45,132 nt of DNA from NCBI GenBank assembly GCA_016213675.1, contig JACQZW010000042.1, positions 1-45,132 on the forward strand. The letters run 5' to 3'. The notes under the pieces were generated by a model, which was not told where the DNA came from, ran no database searches, and saw nothing but the letters and a program-made list of their open reading frames with translations. A program made the position numbers and the translations under genes. Below are positions 1 through 8,669 of the stretch, in pieces (position 1 is the first letter of the stretch; each line of letters opens with the position of its first letter). The stretch is from Acidobacteriota bacterium. GTDB taxonomy: Bacteria > Acidobacteriota > Thermoanaerobaculia > Thermoanaerobaculales > Thermoanaerobaculaceae.

Positions 1-1329
1 AACATCGGCGTCGTCAACGCCGCAAACGGCACGATCAACCTGGCCATCGACCTCCACAACGCCGCCACCGCCGTCAAGCTCGGCACCGTCAACGTCACCC
101 TGCGCTCCCTCGAGTACAAGCAGTTCGACGCCGTCTTCGCCGCCTACCTCGCCAACCAGCCCCTCGCCAACGGCTACGCCGTCATCCGCTGCACCACCCC
201 GGGCGGCCGCTTCTTCGCCTTCGCCTCCGTCATCGACAACCGCACCGGCGACCCCATCTTCATCCCCGCCCAGCGCACCACCCCGGGCACCACCCCTCCG
301 ACGCCCACGCCGACACCGACGCAGCTCCCAACGCAGCCGATGGGGGTACTCCCGACCGTCAACGACATCTTCACGATCCTGTCGAACGCGGGAATGGGGA
401 ACTCCCCGACCATCGAGGAGGCGGTCCACAACGTCCAGACGTACGGCATCGACGCGCTCATCAACAACGCCGTGCAGAAGTGGCCGACGCTGGTGACCAA
501 GGTGACGAACGGGGCGCGCGTGGACTTCGGCAGCGGTACCACCCTCGACGACGGCACCGTGCTGTCGGGGATCATCACCGGGACGGTCTCGGGCACCACG
601 ATCAGCTCGACGCAGGTGCGGGGGACCGTCAGCCTGGTGCTCTCCGGCTTCGCCAAGAACGGCTCCCCGTCCGGCATCCAAAACGCCACGTCACAGGTGA
701 ACCTCACGACCGATGCGGCCGGCCACGCCTCGGGGACCCTGTCGCTGTCCGGCAGCGGCACGAGCTCCCTCGGAACCACGACGCTGTCCGGCAGCGTGCA
801 GGTGAACACGGCGGCGTGTCCGCGTTACCCGGTCGGCGGCACCGTCACCGTCGTGCAGGGCGGCCAACCGACCACGATCACGTTCAACTCGCGCTGTGAC
901 GGCAGCTACGACTTCACCGGGCCGGCCCTGACCTACTACGGGTTCGAGTTCTGGCCGCTCAAGTGCGATGGCTCGGCGTCGGCCGGGTATCGGATCCGTA
1001 TCGGCGCCGGCGCCGACACCGGCCGGCTCATCGTCAGCCCGGCCTGCACCGGTGACAACGGCCCGACGAACCACCGCCTCGCTGGAACGGTCTCGCCGAC
1101 GCACGCCCGGTTCTTCTTCCAGAGCTGGTACAACGACCACTTCTACGCGGGCACGTTCGACGGGACGTCGAGCAACGGCGGCCTGACGTACAGCGGGACG
1201 GTGAGCTACACCGTCACTGCCTACAACGCTCCGCACGATCCGGGAAGCGGCGTCCGCTGCCAGAGCCCGGTCTACACGGCGAGCGGATCGAACGTGCTGT
1301 TCGTCCGCACGTCCGTCCCGTGCCTGTGA
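1..1329 (+). CDS. C-terminal part of a large exported protein (5' end outside window)
   Basis: The reading frame is open from base 1 to the TGA at 1327-1329, giving 442 visible residues; the start lies upstream of the window. The first ~95 residues form a compact domain ending in VIDNRTGDPIFIPA. From memory, this kind of ending recurs at the ends of domains in secreted Acidobacteria-type proteins. A Pro/Thr-rich linker follows (residues ~96-113), then a Thr/Ser/Gly-rich, beta-strand-like C-terminal region with several cysteines (ACPRY, SRCDG, LKCDG, PACTG, VRCQ, VPCL) that could form disulfides outside the cytoplasm. No catalytic motif is visible in this part. The stop codon overlaps the GTG start of the next gene, so it heads or continues a plus-strand operon. 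A surface or secreted adhesin/protease tail is possible but unproven. Confidence 0.75.
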   Translation, partial: NIGVVNAANGTINLAIDLHNAATAVKLGTVNVTLRSLEYKQFDAVFAAYLANQPLANGYAVIRCTTPGGRFFAFASVIDNRTGDPIFIPAQRTTPGTTPPTPTPTPTQLPTQPMGVLPTVNDIFTILSNAGMGNSPTIEEAVHNVQTYGIDALINNAVQKWPTLVTKVTNGARVDFGSGTTLDDGTVLSGIITGTVSGTTISSTQVRGTVSLVLSGFAKNGSPSGIQNATSQVNLTTDAAGHASGTLSLSGSGTSSLGTTTLSGSVQVNTAACPRYPVGGTVTVVQGGQPTTITFNSRCDGSYDFTGPALTYYGFEFWPLKCDGSASAGYRIRIGAGADTGRLIVSPACTGDNGPTNHRLAGTVSPTHARFFFQSWYNDHFYAGTFDGTSSNGGLTYSGTVSYTVTAYNAPHDPGSGVRCQSPVYTASGSNVLFVRTSVPCL

Positions 1330-1988
1330 GCGACGGGTCGGACCGCACCGGGCACGGACGGCGGCGCTGGCAGGTGCGTCCGCTCGACGTGTTTGCGGTG
1401 CCAAATCTCCTGCTGCTCGGGATCACGACGATGGCGGTGTCCTGGCCGCGCTTCGTGCGCTTTCGCGGCGCGGCGAACGCGCGCGAGTTCGCCGTCTACA
1501 TGGCGCTGACGATGGCCGTGATCGTGGTCGCGTGGGTTCGCCTTCGCCACTTGCGACCGCCACCCATGCTGCTCGTCGCCTTCGAGCTCGCCTTCGTCCT
1601 TGCCGTGGTCGGCGCCATCGTGCCGGTCGCGGGCGGTCGCCTGTACGACGTGGTGGCGCTCGGTGTGCGGTTCGACAAGCTCGTCCACGCAACCTGGGCG
1701 TTCGCCGGCGCGCTGGCCATCGCTGCCGTGATCGACCACTCCGGATCGGTTCCCTGGTGGATGCGGGCGACCCTCTCGGTGCTCGCCGTCCTCGGACTCG
1801 GCGCCGCGTGGGAGATGGTCGAGTACGCCGTCGTCCGCTCGGTGGCCGGTGCGGGCGTCGGCGGCTATGACAACAACATGCAGGACCTGATCGGCAACCT
1901 CGTCGGCGGCGTCCTGTCGTTGACGGCCCCGGCTTCGTGGCGCACGACCCGCGATCTCCGTGTAGACGCGGGGAGCCCCGAACCATGA
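1326..1988 (+). CDS. Small polytopic membrane protein (DUF2238/VanZ-like)
   Basis: This encodes a 220-residue hydrophobic protein with five to six predicted membrane segments. The C-terminal part carries FDKLVHATWAF, then GAAWEMVEYAVV, then YDNNMQDLIGNLVGG. This order of D-K-x-x-H, W-E-x-x-E and D-x-x-x-N-x-x-G motifs resembles small integral membrane proteins of the DUF2238/YjdF type; biochemical function is unknown. I chose the GTG at 1326, which overlaps the previous stop (GTGA), over an in-frame GTG at 1320. Its own stop overlaps the ATG of the ABC permease gene (ATGA), so it is probably translated together with the transporter. The family assignment is from motif memory and is tentative. 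Confidence 0.75.
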   Translation: MSDGSDRTGHGRRRWQVRPLDVFAVPNLLLLGITTMAVSWPRFVRFRGAANAREFAVYMALTMAVIVVAWVRLRHLRPPPMLLVAFELAFVLAVVGAIVPVAGGRLYDVVALGVRFDKLVHATWAFAGALAIAAVIDHSGSVPWWMRATLSVLAVLGLGAAWEMVEYAVVRSVAGAGVGGYDNNMQDLIGNLVGGVLSLTAPASWRTTRDLRVDAGSPEP

Positions 1989-3097
1989 CGACGACCCGGC
2001 TCGTCCTCCGCGAGCTGACCAGGCACCCGGTGCGCAGCGCGGCGTGCATCCTGGGCGTGGCCGCCGGGGCCGGCGCCTACCTGCTGCTCGTCGGGGCGGC
2101 CCACGGCTTCCTCGGCCACTTCGCTGCATTGACGCGGTTGTCCGGGACCGACGTGGTCGTCCATCGGGCGCGAGCGACCTCGCCCTGGGGCTCGAGCCTG
2201 ACACCGGCCGAGATTGCCGCGCTGGCCGAGCTTCCCGGCGTGACCGGGGTGTCGCGGATGGCTCTGGGCAAGACCGCCGTCCTCGGCGATCACTACTTCC
2301 TGGTCTTCGGCCTGGACTCGGCCGGGCCGCTGGCACGGGCCCTGCCGCTCCTGTCAGGGCGGCTCCCACGATCCGGCGCCGACGAGGCCGTAATCGGCGT
2401 CATCGCCGCCAAGCGACTCGCGCTCGCCCCGGCCGCCACGCTCGAGCTTCGCGGCCGGCGGGTGACCGTCACGGGTGTCTATCGGAGCTCCCACGCACTC
2501 CTCGACAACGGGGCAGTGGTCGGCGTCGAGCTCGTCCAGGCGCTGTTCAACCTCCACGATGGGGTCAACCTCGCCCTCCTCACCGTCGCCGATCCCCGCA
2601 GCCGGGACGCGATTGCGGCGACGGTCACACGCCACTACTCCGGGCTCGAGGCCGGCGCGGCCGACGCCTGGGTCTCGATGTACGGGCAGATGGCGCTCGT
2701 CGAGAGCTTCGCGCGGCTGATCGCGCTCGTCGCCCTGTTCGTGGCGATGCTCGGTGTCTCGAGCCTGCTTCACGTCGCGCTGGCCGAGCGGACGGGCGAG
2801 CTGGCCGTGCTCCGTGCGATCGGCTGGACGCGGGCCCGGGTCGCACGGCTCGTGCTCGCAGAAACGGCCGTCCTCGCGAGTGCCGGGGCAGTTGCCGCGG
2901 TCCCGCTCGCCGAGCTCGTCTTGCGGCTCACCGCCGCGCTGCAAGCCCAGGCGGCCGGGTTCCTTCCGGTCCACGTCGCGCTCTCGCTCGTGCCGGAGAC
3001 CGTGGCCGTGACACTTGCCGCCGGTCTGCTCGGCGCCATCGGCCCGCTCGTCCGGGCCGTCCGCATCCCCCCGGCACGGGCACTGCGCATGCCATGA
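1985..3097 (+). CDS. ABC transporter permease, FtsX/MacB-LolC type
   Basis: This encodes a 370-residue inner-membrane permease. It has one N-terminal membrane helix (about residues 17-38, preceded by RELTRHPVRSAACILG), a soluble extracytoplasmic domain of roughly 200 residues, and three C-terminal helices beginning near VESFARLIALVALF. The cytoplasmic loop motif GELAVLRAIGWTRARV is the FtsX-family coupling region. This four-helix layout is typical of MacB/LolCE-type permeases, which move lipoproteins, peptides or antibiotics by mechanotransmission rather than through a channel. The ATG at 1985 overlaps the upstream stop. A longer in-frame start at 1937 would run far into the previous gene and was rejected. 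The ATPase follows with a 4-base overlap. No HlyD-type adaptor gene is adjacent, so the substrate cannot be inferred. Confidence 0.9.
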   Translation: MTTTRLVLRELTRHPVRSAACILGVAAGAGAYLLLVGAAHGFLGHFAALTRLSGTDVVVHRARATSPWGSSLTPAEIAALAELPGVTGVSRMALGKTAVLGDHYFLVFGLDSAGPLARALPLLSGRLPRSGADEAVIGVIAAKRLALAPAATLELRGRRVTVTGVYRSSHALLDNGAVVGVELVQALFNLHDGVNLALLTVADPRSRDAIAATVTRHYSGLEAGAADAWVSMYGQMALVESFARLIALVALFVAMLGVSSLLHVALAERTGELAVLRAIGWTRARVARLVLAETAVLASAGAVAAVPLAELVLRLTAALQAQAAGFLPVHVALSLVPETVAVTLAAGLLGAIGPLVRAVRIPPARALRMP

Positions 3098-3792
3098 CCA
3101 CGCACCCCTCCGCCGAGCCGGGAAGGCCTGGCATCGAGCTCGCCGCGCATGACCTGCGGAAGGCGTTCGAACACGGTCTCGTGACTGCAGTCGACGGCGT
3201 GACCCTCGAGGTCCGGTCGGGGGAGCTGGTCGCGCTCGTCGGGCCGACCGGATGCGGCAAGTCGACCCTGCTCGCGCTGCTCGGACTGATCGAGGAGCCC
3301 GACGCCGGTCACGTCAGCATCGACGGACACATGGCGACACTGCGCGGGGCCGAACGGTGGCGGGCGGAGAACGTCGGCATCGTGTTTCAGCTCCACCACC
3401 TGCTCCCCCACCTCACGGTCGCCGAGAACGTCCAGCTTCCGCTCGTGGCGGCCGGGCTCGCCCGGACCGCCCGCCGGGAGCGGGCCGACCGCCTGCTCGC
3501 GGAGCTCGGTCTCGCACACCGGGCCGGGACGCTGGCGGCCCGGCTGTCGGGTGGCGAACGTCAGCTCGCGGCGCTCGCGCGAGCGCTCGCGAACCGGCCC
3601 CGGTTGCTGCTCGCCGACGAGCCGACCGGCAGCGTCGACTCCCGCACGGGGGCGCTGATCCTCGATCGACTGCTCGCCTGGTCTCGCGAAGCCGGTGCGA
3701 CGCTCGTGCTCGTCACCCACGACCAGGCCGTGGCCGGCGCCATGGACCGTGTCGTGGCGATCAAGGACGGCCGGGTCGTCGGTCCGGGCTGA
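3094..3792 (+). CDS. ABC transporter ATP-binding protein, MacB/LolD type
   Basis: This encodes a 232-residue nucleotide-binding subunit with the full motif set: Walker A GPTGCGKST (residues 50-58), a Q-loop at VFQLHHLLPHLT, signature LSGGERQ, Walker B LLLADEPTGSVD and the H-loop THD. The HHLLPHLTVAENV stretch and the DEPTGSVD extension are characteristic of the LolD/MacB/FtsE subfamily that pairs with FtsX-like permeases. It energises the permease encoded immediately upstream. The start is the ATG that overlaps the permease stop (ATGA); no strong separate Shine-Dalgarno is needed if translation is coupled. The frame stays open far upstream, but only because of high G+C. It ends 10 bases before the convergent yceH stop. 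Confidence 0.93.
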   Translation: MTTHPSAEPGRPGIELAAHDLRKAFEHGLVTAVDGVTLEVRSGELVALVGPTGCGKSTLLALLGLIEEPDAGHVSIDGHMATLRGAERWRAENVGIVFQLHHLLPHLTVAENVQLPLVAAGLARTARRERADRLLAELGLAHRAGTLAARLSGGERQLAALARALANRPRLLLADEPTGSVDSRTGALILDRLLAWSREAGATLVLVTHDQAVAGAMDRVVAIKDGRVVGPG

Positions 3793-3802
3793 CCGGCGGC
3801 GA

Positions 3803-4441
3803 TCAGCGCTCGCCGAGCTTCACGAGCAACCGCTCGAAGGTGGCCGCGAGCTCGGCCTGCCGGGCCTCGAGCTCGGCGACGCGCTCGGCAAGAGCTGCGA
3901 CCTCGCCGGTGACCGCCGGCGGTGGCGCCCCGGGCAACACGTCCTCGGGTGTCCCCGCCGCCAGATGCGCCCAGCGGGTCTCCTTCTGCCCCGGCCGCCT
4001 CGGCAGCTCGGCGACCAGCGGCGCCGGCGCGCCGGCCATCCGGCGCAGCACCGCCTCGACCTCGGGAAACGAGGCGAACGCGCACATCCGTTCGGTGCGG
4101 GAGCGCAGCTCGCCGGGGGTCTGCGGTCCGCGCAGGAAGAGCACCGTGAGCAGCGCCTTGGCCTGGGCGTCGAGCTCGAGACGGCGGTCGAGGGTGTGCT
4201 CGTAGCGCACCACGCGCGCACCGGACGATTCCCAGACCAGCATCTCGTCGCGCAGGCGGCCGATCGCCCCGCGGACGTCCGCCTCGGCCAGCTCCAGGAC
4301 CGGCTCGCGGTTCGACTTCTGGTTGCACGCGGCCAGGAGCGCGTTGATCGTCAGTGGGTAGTACTCCGGCGTCGTCTGCTCCTTCTCGAGCAGGCTGCCA
4401 AGCACGCGCACCTCGATGGGATCGAGCTCTCGCGGCAGCAT
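3803..4441 (-). CDS. yceH: YceH family protein (UPF0502/DUF480)
   Basis: This 212-residue protein begins MLPRELDPIEVRVLGSLLEKE and continues with PEYYPLTINALLAACNQKSNREPV, the hallmark N-terminus of the YceH/DUF480 family. Family members are built from two winged-helix domains. The second is visible here around LFLRGPQTPGELRSRT and FPEVEAVLRRM. The C-terminus (about residues 178-208) is a predicted coiled coil rich in A, E, L and R (VAALAERVAELEARQAEL). The role is unknown; a nucleic-acid-binding or regulatory function is inferred only from the fold. An AGGA-type ribosome site precedes the ATG, and a TATGAT -10 element lies about 20 bases upstream. Its end converges on the ABC operon with a 10-base gap. 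Confidence 0.92.
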   Translation of the reverse strand: MLPRELDPIEVRVLGSLLEKEQTTPEYYPLTINALLAACNQKSNREPVLELAEADVRGAIGRLRDEMLVWESSGARVVRYEHTLDRRLELDAQAKALLTVLFLRGPQTPGELRSRTERMCAFASFPEVEAVLRRMAGAPAPLVAELPRRPGQKETRWAHLAAGTPEDVLPGAPPPAVTGEVAALAERVAELEARQAELAATFERLLVKLGER

Positions 4442-4461
4442 CTCGCGTCCTCCGCGGCGAC

Positions 4462-4467
4462 ATCATA
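4462..4467 (-). promoter_or_regulatory. Candidate -10 element (TATGAT) for yceH
   Basis: On the minus strand the sequence GTCGTATGATGTC lies about 20 bases upstream of the yceH ATG. TATGAT matches the vegetative -10 consensus at five of six positions, unusual in such G+C-rich DNA. No convincing -35 is visible 16-18 bases upstream. The same GTCGTATGAT word occurs upstream of the tricorn gene. Confidence 0.4.
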
Positions 4468-4544
4468 CGACCTCGGACGACTCGCCTCGCAGCGGCTCCG
4501 TACCGGGAGGTGCGGCCGCTCGCGAGGACCGGCGCGGCGGGCGG

Positions 4545-5162
4545 TCAGTCGGCGGTGAACTTCTGCAGCTCGACTGGCGTCGACGTGATGGTGAGCGACC
4601 AGCCCTCCTGGATGATCCCCGAGTCGCCGGACGAGTCGTCGACGACGTAGAGGCTCCAGGTGCCGTTCGGATCGGTACCGCCGAAGACCGCGCCGAGCGT
4701 CGCCGCGCCACCGGTCGGCAGGTCGGGTAGGACCGCCCGCAACGCCGCGAGCCCGTCGCTCGACTCGCAGTCCGTCGGCCGGTAGGTCCCCGGGCCGATC
4801 CCTCCTGCGTTCGGGAGCAGGGCCGGGCCGGAGTCCGAGAAGCTGTACGTCACCTTGCCGATCGCCGCGGAGCCGCCGCAGTCCGACTGCAGGACGACCG
4901 CAGCGCCGGTGGGCCCGACGAGGGCGACGTCGACGTCGTCGGGGAAGGTGTGACCGACGGCGTGGAGGGTGACGGAGAGGCCGGTCAGGCTGGTGCCGAC
5001 GCCGCTGACCGCGATCCGCGACGGACTGGCACCCCCGGCGCCGGAGCTGCGGATGAGGATCGGGGCGCCATTGCTGAACGTCTGAGCTGCCGCCGGGCCC
5101 GCGACACACACCGCTGCCCACGCCAGACCGAGCGCCTTCAGCAGGGATGATCGTCGGGCCAT
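4545..5162 (-). CDS. Secreted P-domain-like (proprotein convertase B-type) protein
   Basis: This 205-residue protein has a clear Sec signal peptide (MARRSSLLKALGLAWAAVC followed by AGPAAAQ; cleavage probably after AAAQ or AAA). The mature part resembles the P/Homo B beta-sandwich found C-terminal to bacterial subtilisins and kexins: GLSVTLHAVGHTFPDDVDVALVGP, a central DCGGS...DSGPALLP segment, then DPNGTWSLYVVDDSSGD and GWSLTI near the end. In this domain family the NGTW-L-V-D and G-W-S-L motifs close the fold. Here the domain stands alone with no protease attached, so it may be a secreted binding module or surface protein. An extended -10 (TGGTATGAT) and an AGGAGG ribosome site 11 bases before the ATG support the start. 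Confidence 0.75.
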   Translation of the reverse strand: MARRSSLLKALGLAWAAVCVAGPAAAQTFSNGAPILIRSSGAGGASPSRIAVSGVGTSLTGLSVTLHAVGHTFPDDVDVALVGPTGAAVVLQSDCGGSAAIGKVTYSFSDSGPALLPNAGGIGPGTYRPTDCESSDGLAALRAVLPDLPTGGAATLGAVFGGTDPNGTWSLYVVDDSSGDSGIIQEGWSLTITSTPVELQKFTAD

Positions 5163-5189
5163 CGGGTGCGGGGCCTCCTGAGTTGCCTC

Positions 5190-5198
5190 ATCATACCA
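5190..5198 (-). promoter_or_regulatory. Candidate extended -10 promoter of the P-domain gene
   Basis: The minus strand reads TGGTATGAT, i.e. a TGn extension followed by a -10 hexamer with one mismatch. A transcript starting about seven bases later (near 5183) would carry the AGGAGG ribosome site at 5174-5179 and reach the ATG at 5162. No -35 match sits at the normal distance. Confidence 0.45.
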
Positions 5199-5236
5199 GT
5201 CTCAGGGCGACCCGGCGAGTCCGGGTGTCAAGGCGA

Positions 5237-5262
5237 GGCGGCCCGGACCGTGCCGGGCCGCC
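5237..5262 (-). terminator. Strong GC hairpin after the tricorn gene
   Basis: A perfect 10-bp stem (GGCGGCCCGG at 5237-5246 paired with CCGGGCCGCC at 5253-5262, 6-base loop) lies 30 bases beyond the tricorn stop codon. It has no long T-tract on either strand, so it may stop transcription weakly or protect the mRNA 3' end. Confidence 0.5.
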
Positions 5263-5291
5263 CGACTCACCCTCTGCCGTCCTTCCGTTCC

Positions 5292-8200
5292 TCAGCGGTC
5301 CTGCGGGAACGGGGCGTGCTGCGGCCACGGCCGCGGCTCGGCCTTGATCTTCGCCAGCAGCAGCTCGATGCCCTTGTCGAGCTGCGCGTCGCGTCCCTTC
5401 ATCATCGCCGCAGAGTCGAGCTCGACCTCGACGTCGGGGCGCACACCCTCGTTCTCGACGATCCAGGCGCCCTTGGTGTCGTAGACCCGGTAGTCCGGCG
5501 CCGTGAGCGAGCCGCCGTCGATGAGCGGGATGAACATCGACACGCCGACCAGCCCGCCCCACGTCCGGGTGCCGACGATCGGCCCCATGCCGCGCATCCG
5601 AAACTCCATCGGCAGCATGTCGCCGCCCGACCCGGCCTGGCGGTTGGTGAGGCAGACGAGGTACGCGTCGGTCGAGTAGACCGGGGTCGTGTAGTCGTGC
5701 GAGTAGCGGCGGGTCCAGTACACCTGGGTGCGCCGGGCGAGCCGCTCGAGGAAGACGTCGGGATCGAGACCGCCGCCGTTGAACCGGCCGTCGACGATGA
5801 GCCCCTGCTTCTGCGTCTGCGCGTAGAAGTACTTCGGGAGCACGATCGACGAGCCCTCGTAGGTATCGGGAAGGTGGAGGTAGCCGAGCGCGCCGCCGGA
5901 GGCCTGCTCGACCTTGCGGCGGTTGCCTTCCACCCAGTCGGCGTAGCGGAGCTGGCCCTCGGAGGCGGCCGGCTTGACGACCACGTCGCGCGCCCCCTCC
6001 CGCACCGGCTTGCCGTTCACGGTAAGCGTCACCTGGAGGCCGGCGAGCCCCTGGACCGCCGCGTACACCTCGCGGTCGGGCGTCACCTCGGCGCCCTTCA
6101 CCGCGAGCAGGTAGTCCCCTTCGCGCACGTCGATGCCGGGGCCGGACAGTGGCGGCTTGACCTTCCACGTCCACTCGGGGACGCGGAGGATCCTGGCGAA
6201 GCGCCAGCGGTTCGCGGCGGGGTCGGCGGTGAAGTCGGCGCCGAGCATGCCGACCTTGACGGTGTCGGCCTTGCGGCGGAGGTCGCCGCCCGAGACGTAG
6301 GTGTGCGAGGTGTTGAGCTCGCCGATCAGCTCGCCGACGATGTAGCGGACGTCCTGCCGGCTCGACGCCGACTCGACGAGGGCGCCGTAGCGCGTGCGCA
6401 TCGTCGCCCAGTCGACCCCGTGCATGTTCGGCTCGTAGTAGTAGTCGCGCTCGAGGCGCCACGCCTCCTGGAAGATCTGCATCCACTCGGCCCGCGGGTC
6501 GAGGCGCATGACGAGACCGGAGAGGTCGAGGAGGTCGCCCTTGGCGTCGCGCGCCCCGGCGTCGAGCATGCCCACCTTGGTCCCCTTGCGGTAGGCCAGG
6601 TTCTCGCCGTCGGCCGACAGCCGGTAGGCGTCGACACCCTTGATCACGGTGTGCGCCTCGCGGTCCTTGAACGTGAAGGCGCCGAGCTCGCGCGGCTCGA
6701 CGTCGCGCAGGTCGAAGCGGTTGAAGTCGCCCTCCTCGGCGTTGAGGTAGAAGACGGCGTCGGCGTTGACCTGGAGCGAGCGGTAGTTGCCGGGCTCCAG
6801 CGGCAGCTCCTCGACCCGGTCGGCGAGCCCGTCGAAGTCGATGGCGACCCGCACGCCCGTGTCCTTCTTTACCGCGTCCTTGCCCGAATCGACCTTCTTC
6901 GTCGCGCCCGGCTCCTCGTCGCTCTCAAACGGCAGCAGCGGCGGCCCGGCCTTGCGCAAGGTGAGGGCGTACACGCCGGTCGTGTTCTTGTAGACCATCT
7001 GCCACTCGAAGTCGCAGTAGACCGGGTCGAAGTGGCGGTTCGACACGAAGAAGAGGTGCTCGCCATCCCGCGCGAACGCCGGGCCGAAGTCGTTGTAGAT
7101 CGGCCCCGACGCGCAACGCTTCTCGCCGGTCTCCAGGTTGTGGATCCACACTTGCGAGACGAGATCGGCGTTCATCTTCGAGTACGCGATGAAGCGGCTG
7201 TCCGGCGACCAGGCGTAATCGGAGATCGGCTTGGCGTCGATCGCCACGTCGGAGGGCTCGTACTCCGCCTTGTCGATGAGGGTGATCTTCCTGGTCGCGA
7301 GGTCGACGACGTGGAAGGCCAGCGTGTGGTCGGCGAAAGCGATCTTCGTGGAGTCAGGCGACCAGCGCGCCGTGTGGCGATAGCCGTTGGTGCTGGTGGT
7401 CAGGCGCACCGGCGCGTCCTTGCCTGCCGCGTCGACGACGTAGAGCTCGTACTCGCCGGAAACGTCCGAGATGTAGGCGATCCGGCTGCCGTCGGGCGAC
7501 CACGCCGCGTCCTTGTCGCGCGCACCCGAGCTCGCGGTGAGGTTGCGGGTCGGCCCGTCCTTCTTCGGCACGGAGAACACCTCGCCACGCGCCACGACGA
7601 GCGCCCGCGCGCCGGAGGGTGAGACGTCGACGCCGGTGACGAAGTCGGCGACCTTGGTCGTCGTCGGCCGCACCTCGGGGACGTCGGTGGCGATCGTCAC
7701 CGGGATCTGCTTCGGCTGGGTCGTCGCCGTGTCGACGACCCAGAGCTGGCCGCCGAGCTCGTAGACGATCTTGCCGGTGCCGGCCGACGGCCGCCGCACG
7801 TCGTAGTCCGAGTGGCGGGTGACCTGCGTGACCTTGCCGGTTGGCACGTCGTAGGCGTAGAGGTTCAGCGTCCGGTCGCGATCGGAGGAGAAGTAGATCC
7901 GCTCGCCGACCCACAGCGGGATCCGCCCCGCGCCGGGGAAGTCGGCGAGCTTGCGCTCCGTGCCGGTGGCGAAGTCGAAGAGCCAGAGATCAGGGGCGAG
8001 GCCGCCCCGGTAGCGCTTCCAGGTGCGCTCCTCGGTGGTCACCCGGGTGAACGCCAGCTTGCTGCCGTCGGGCGAGAAGCTGCCCACCGCCGCCTCGTGC
8101 AGCGGCAGCTCCTCGAGCCCCGAGCCGTCCGGAGCGATCATGAACAGCCGGTCCCATCGCGACGCCGAGTTGCGCCCCGAGCGGAAGACGATCTTCCCCT

Positions 8201-8591
8201 TCGTCGGGTGCCAGGCCACGACCTCGTCCATCCCGGGGTGGTAGGTGACCCGGCGGATGTCGCCGCCGTGCACGTTCATCGCGTAGACGTCGCTGTTCCC
8301 GTCGTACTGGCCGGTGAAGGCGATGAGCTTGCCGTCGGGGGAGAACTTCGGCGCCCGTTCCTCGCCGTCGTGGATGGTCAGGCGCTGCGCCACGCCGCCG
8401 GCCGCCGGGACCGACCAGATGTCCTCGGCGTGGACGAACACCACGGTGCCGCCGTGGATGTCCGGGAAGCGCATGAGCGGCCTGGCATCGGCGGCACCGG
8501 CCGGTACGGCGAACGCCACGGCGACGGCCAGGGTGACGATCAGGACGGCGGTCCAACGCGAGGCGGGCGCAACGTGCTCCTTCATCGGCAT
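5292..8591 (-). CDS. Tricorn protease homologue (S41 family, exported)
   Basis: This 1099-residue protein is close to archaeal tricorn (about 1070). It starts with a likely signal peptide (MPMKEHVAPASRWTAVLIV, then a hydrophobic run ending PAGAADA). Repeated TolB/PD40-like strands follow (e.g. APKFSPDGKLIAFTG, AAWSPDGSRIAYIS), making one or two beta-propellers. Next come a helical region, a PDZ domain (VREGDYLLAVKGAEV) and the S41 core. Catalytic candidates are His in LNTSHTYVSGG (about residue 760), Ser in QAGSGGDML (about 987) and Glu in VENEGVRPDVEV (about 1049). These match the H-S-E layout of tricorn, which degrades oligopeptides. The start was chosen because GGAGGAGAGACC directly precedes the ATG; a longer upstream frame has no support. 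An export signal suggests a periplasmic peptidase that could feed the peptide-use genes nearby. Confidence 0.93.
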   Translation of the reverse strand: MPMKEHVAPASRWTAVLIVTLAVAVAFAVPAGAADARPLMRFPDIHGGTVVFVHAEDIWSVPAAGGVAQRLTIHDGEERAPKFSPDGKLIAFTGQYDGNSDVYAMNVHGGDIRRVTYHPGMDEVVAWHPTKGKIVFRSGRNSASRWDRLFMIAPDGSGLEELPLHEAAVGSFSPDGSKLAFTRVTTEERTWKRYRGGLAPDLWLFDFATGTERKLADFPGAGRIPLWVGERIYFSSDRDRTLNLYAYDVPTGKVTQVTRHSDYDVRRPSAGTGKIVYELGGQLWVVDTATTQPKQIPVTIATDVPEVRPTTTKVADFVTGVDVSPSGARALVVARGEVFSVPKKDGPTRNLTASSGARDKDAAWSPDGSRIAYISDVSGEYELYVVDAAGKDAPVRLTTSTNGYRHTARWSPDSTKIAFADHTLAFHVVDLATRKITLIDKAEYEPSDVAIDAKPISDYAWSPDSRFIAYSKMNADLVSQVWIHNLETGEKRCASGPIYNDFGPAFARDGEHLFFVSNRHFDPVYCDFEWQMVYKNTTGVYALTLRKAGPPLLPFESDEEPGATKKVDSGKDAVKKDTGVRVAIDFDGLADRVEELPLEPGNYRSLQVNADAVFYLNAEEGDFNRFDLRDVEPRELGAFTFKDREAHTVIKGVDAYRLSADGENLAYRKGTKVGMLDAGARDAKGDLLDLSGLVMRLDPRAEWMQIFQEAWRLERDYYYEPNMHGVDWATMRTRYGALVESASSRQDVRYIVGELIGELNTSHTYVSGGDLRRKADTVKVGMLGADFTADPAANRWRFARILRVPEWTWKVKPPLSGPGIDVREGDYLLAVKGAEVTPDREVYAAVQGLAGLQVTLTVNGKPVREGARDVVVKPAASEGQLRYADWVEGNRRKVEQASGGALGYLHLPDTYEGSSIVLPKYFYAQTQKQGLIVDGRFNGGGLDPDVFLERLARRTQVYWTRRYSHDYTTPVYSTDAYLVCLTNRQAGSGGDMLPMEFRMRGMGPIVGTRTWGGLVGVSMFIPLIDGGSLTAPDYRVYDTKGAWIVENEGVRPDVEVELDSAAMMKGRDAQLDKGIELLLAKIKAEPRPWPQHAPFPQDR

Positions 8592-8669
8592 GGTCTCTCC
8601 TCCGTGGTGTCGAGCCAGGTTCACAACGTCATCGACGTGATCGGCCGCAACCTTGTCGCGGCCTCGCAA

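Noticed and set aside
5226..5231. TTGACA on the minus strand as -35 of the P-domain gene
   Set aside because: It is 30 bases from the TATGAT -10, far beyond a workable spacer, and adjoins the tricorn hairpin.
5166..7622. 818-residue open frame on the plus strand opposite the tricorn gene
   Set aside because: Arg/Val/Leu/Asp-rich translation with no motif, entirely antisense to a clear S41 protease; a by-product of high G+C.
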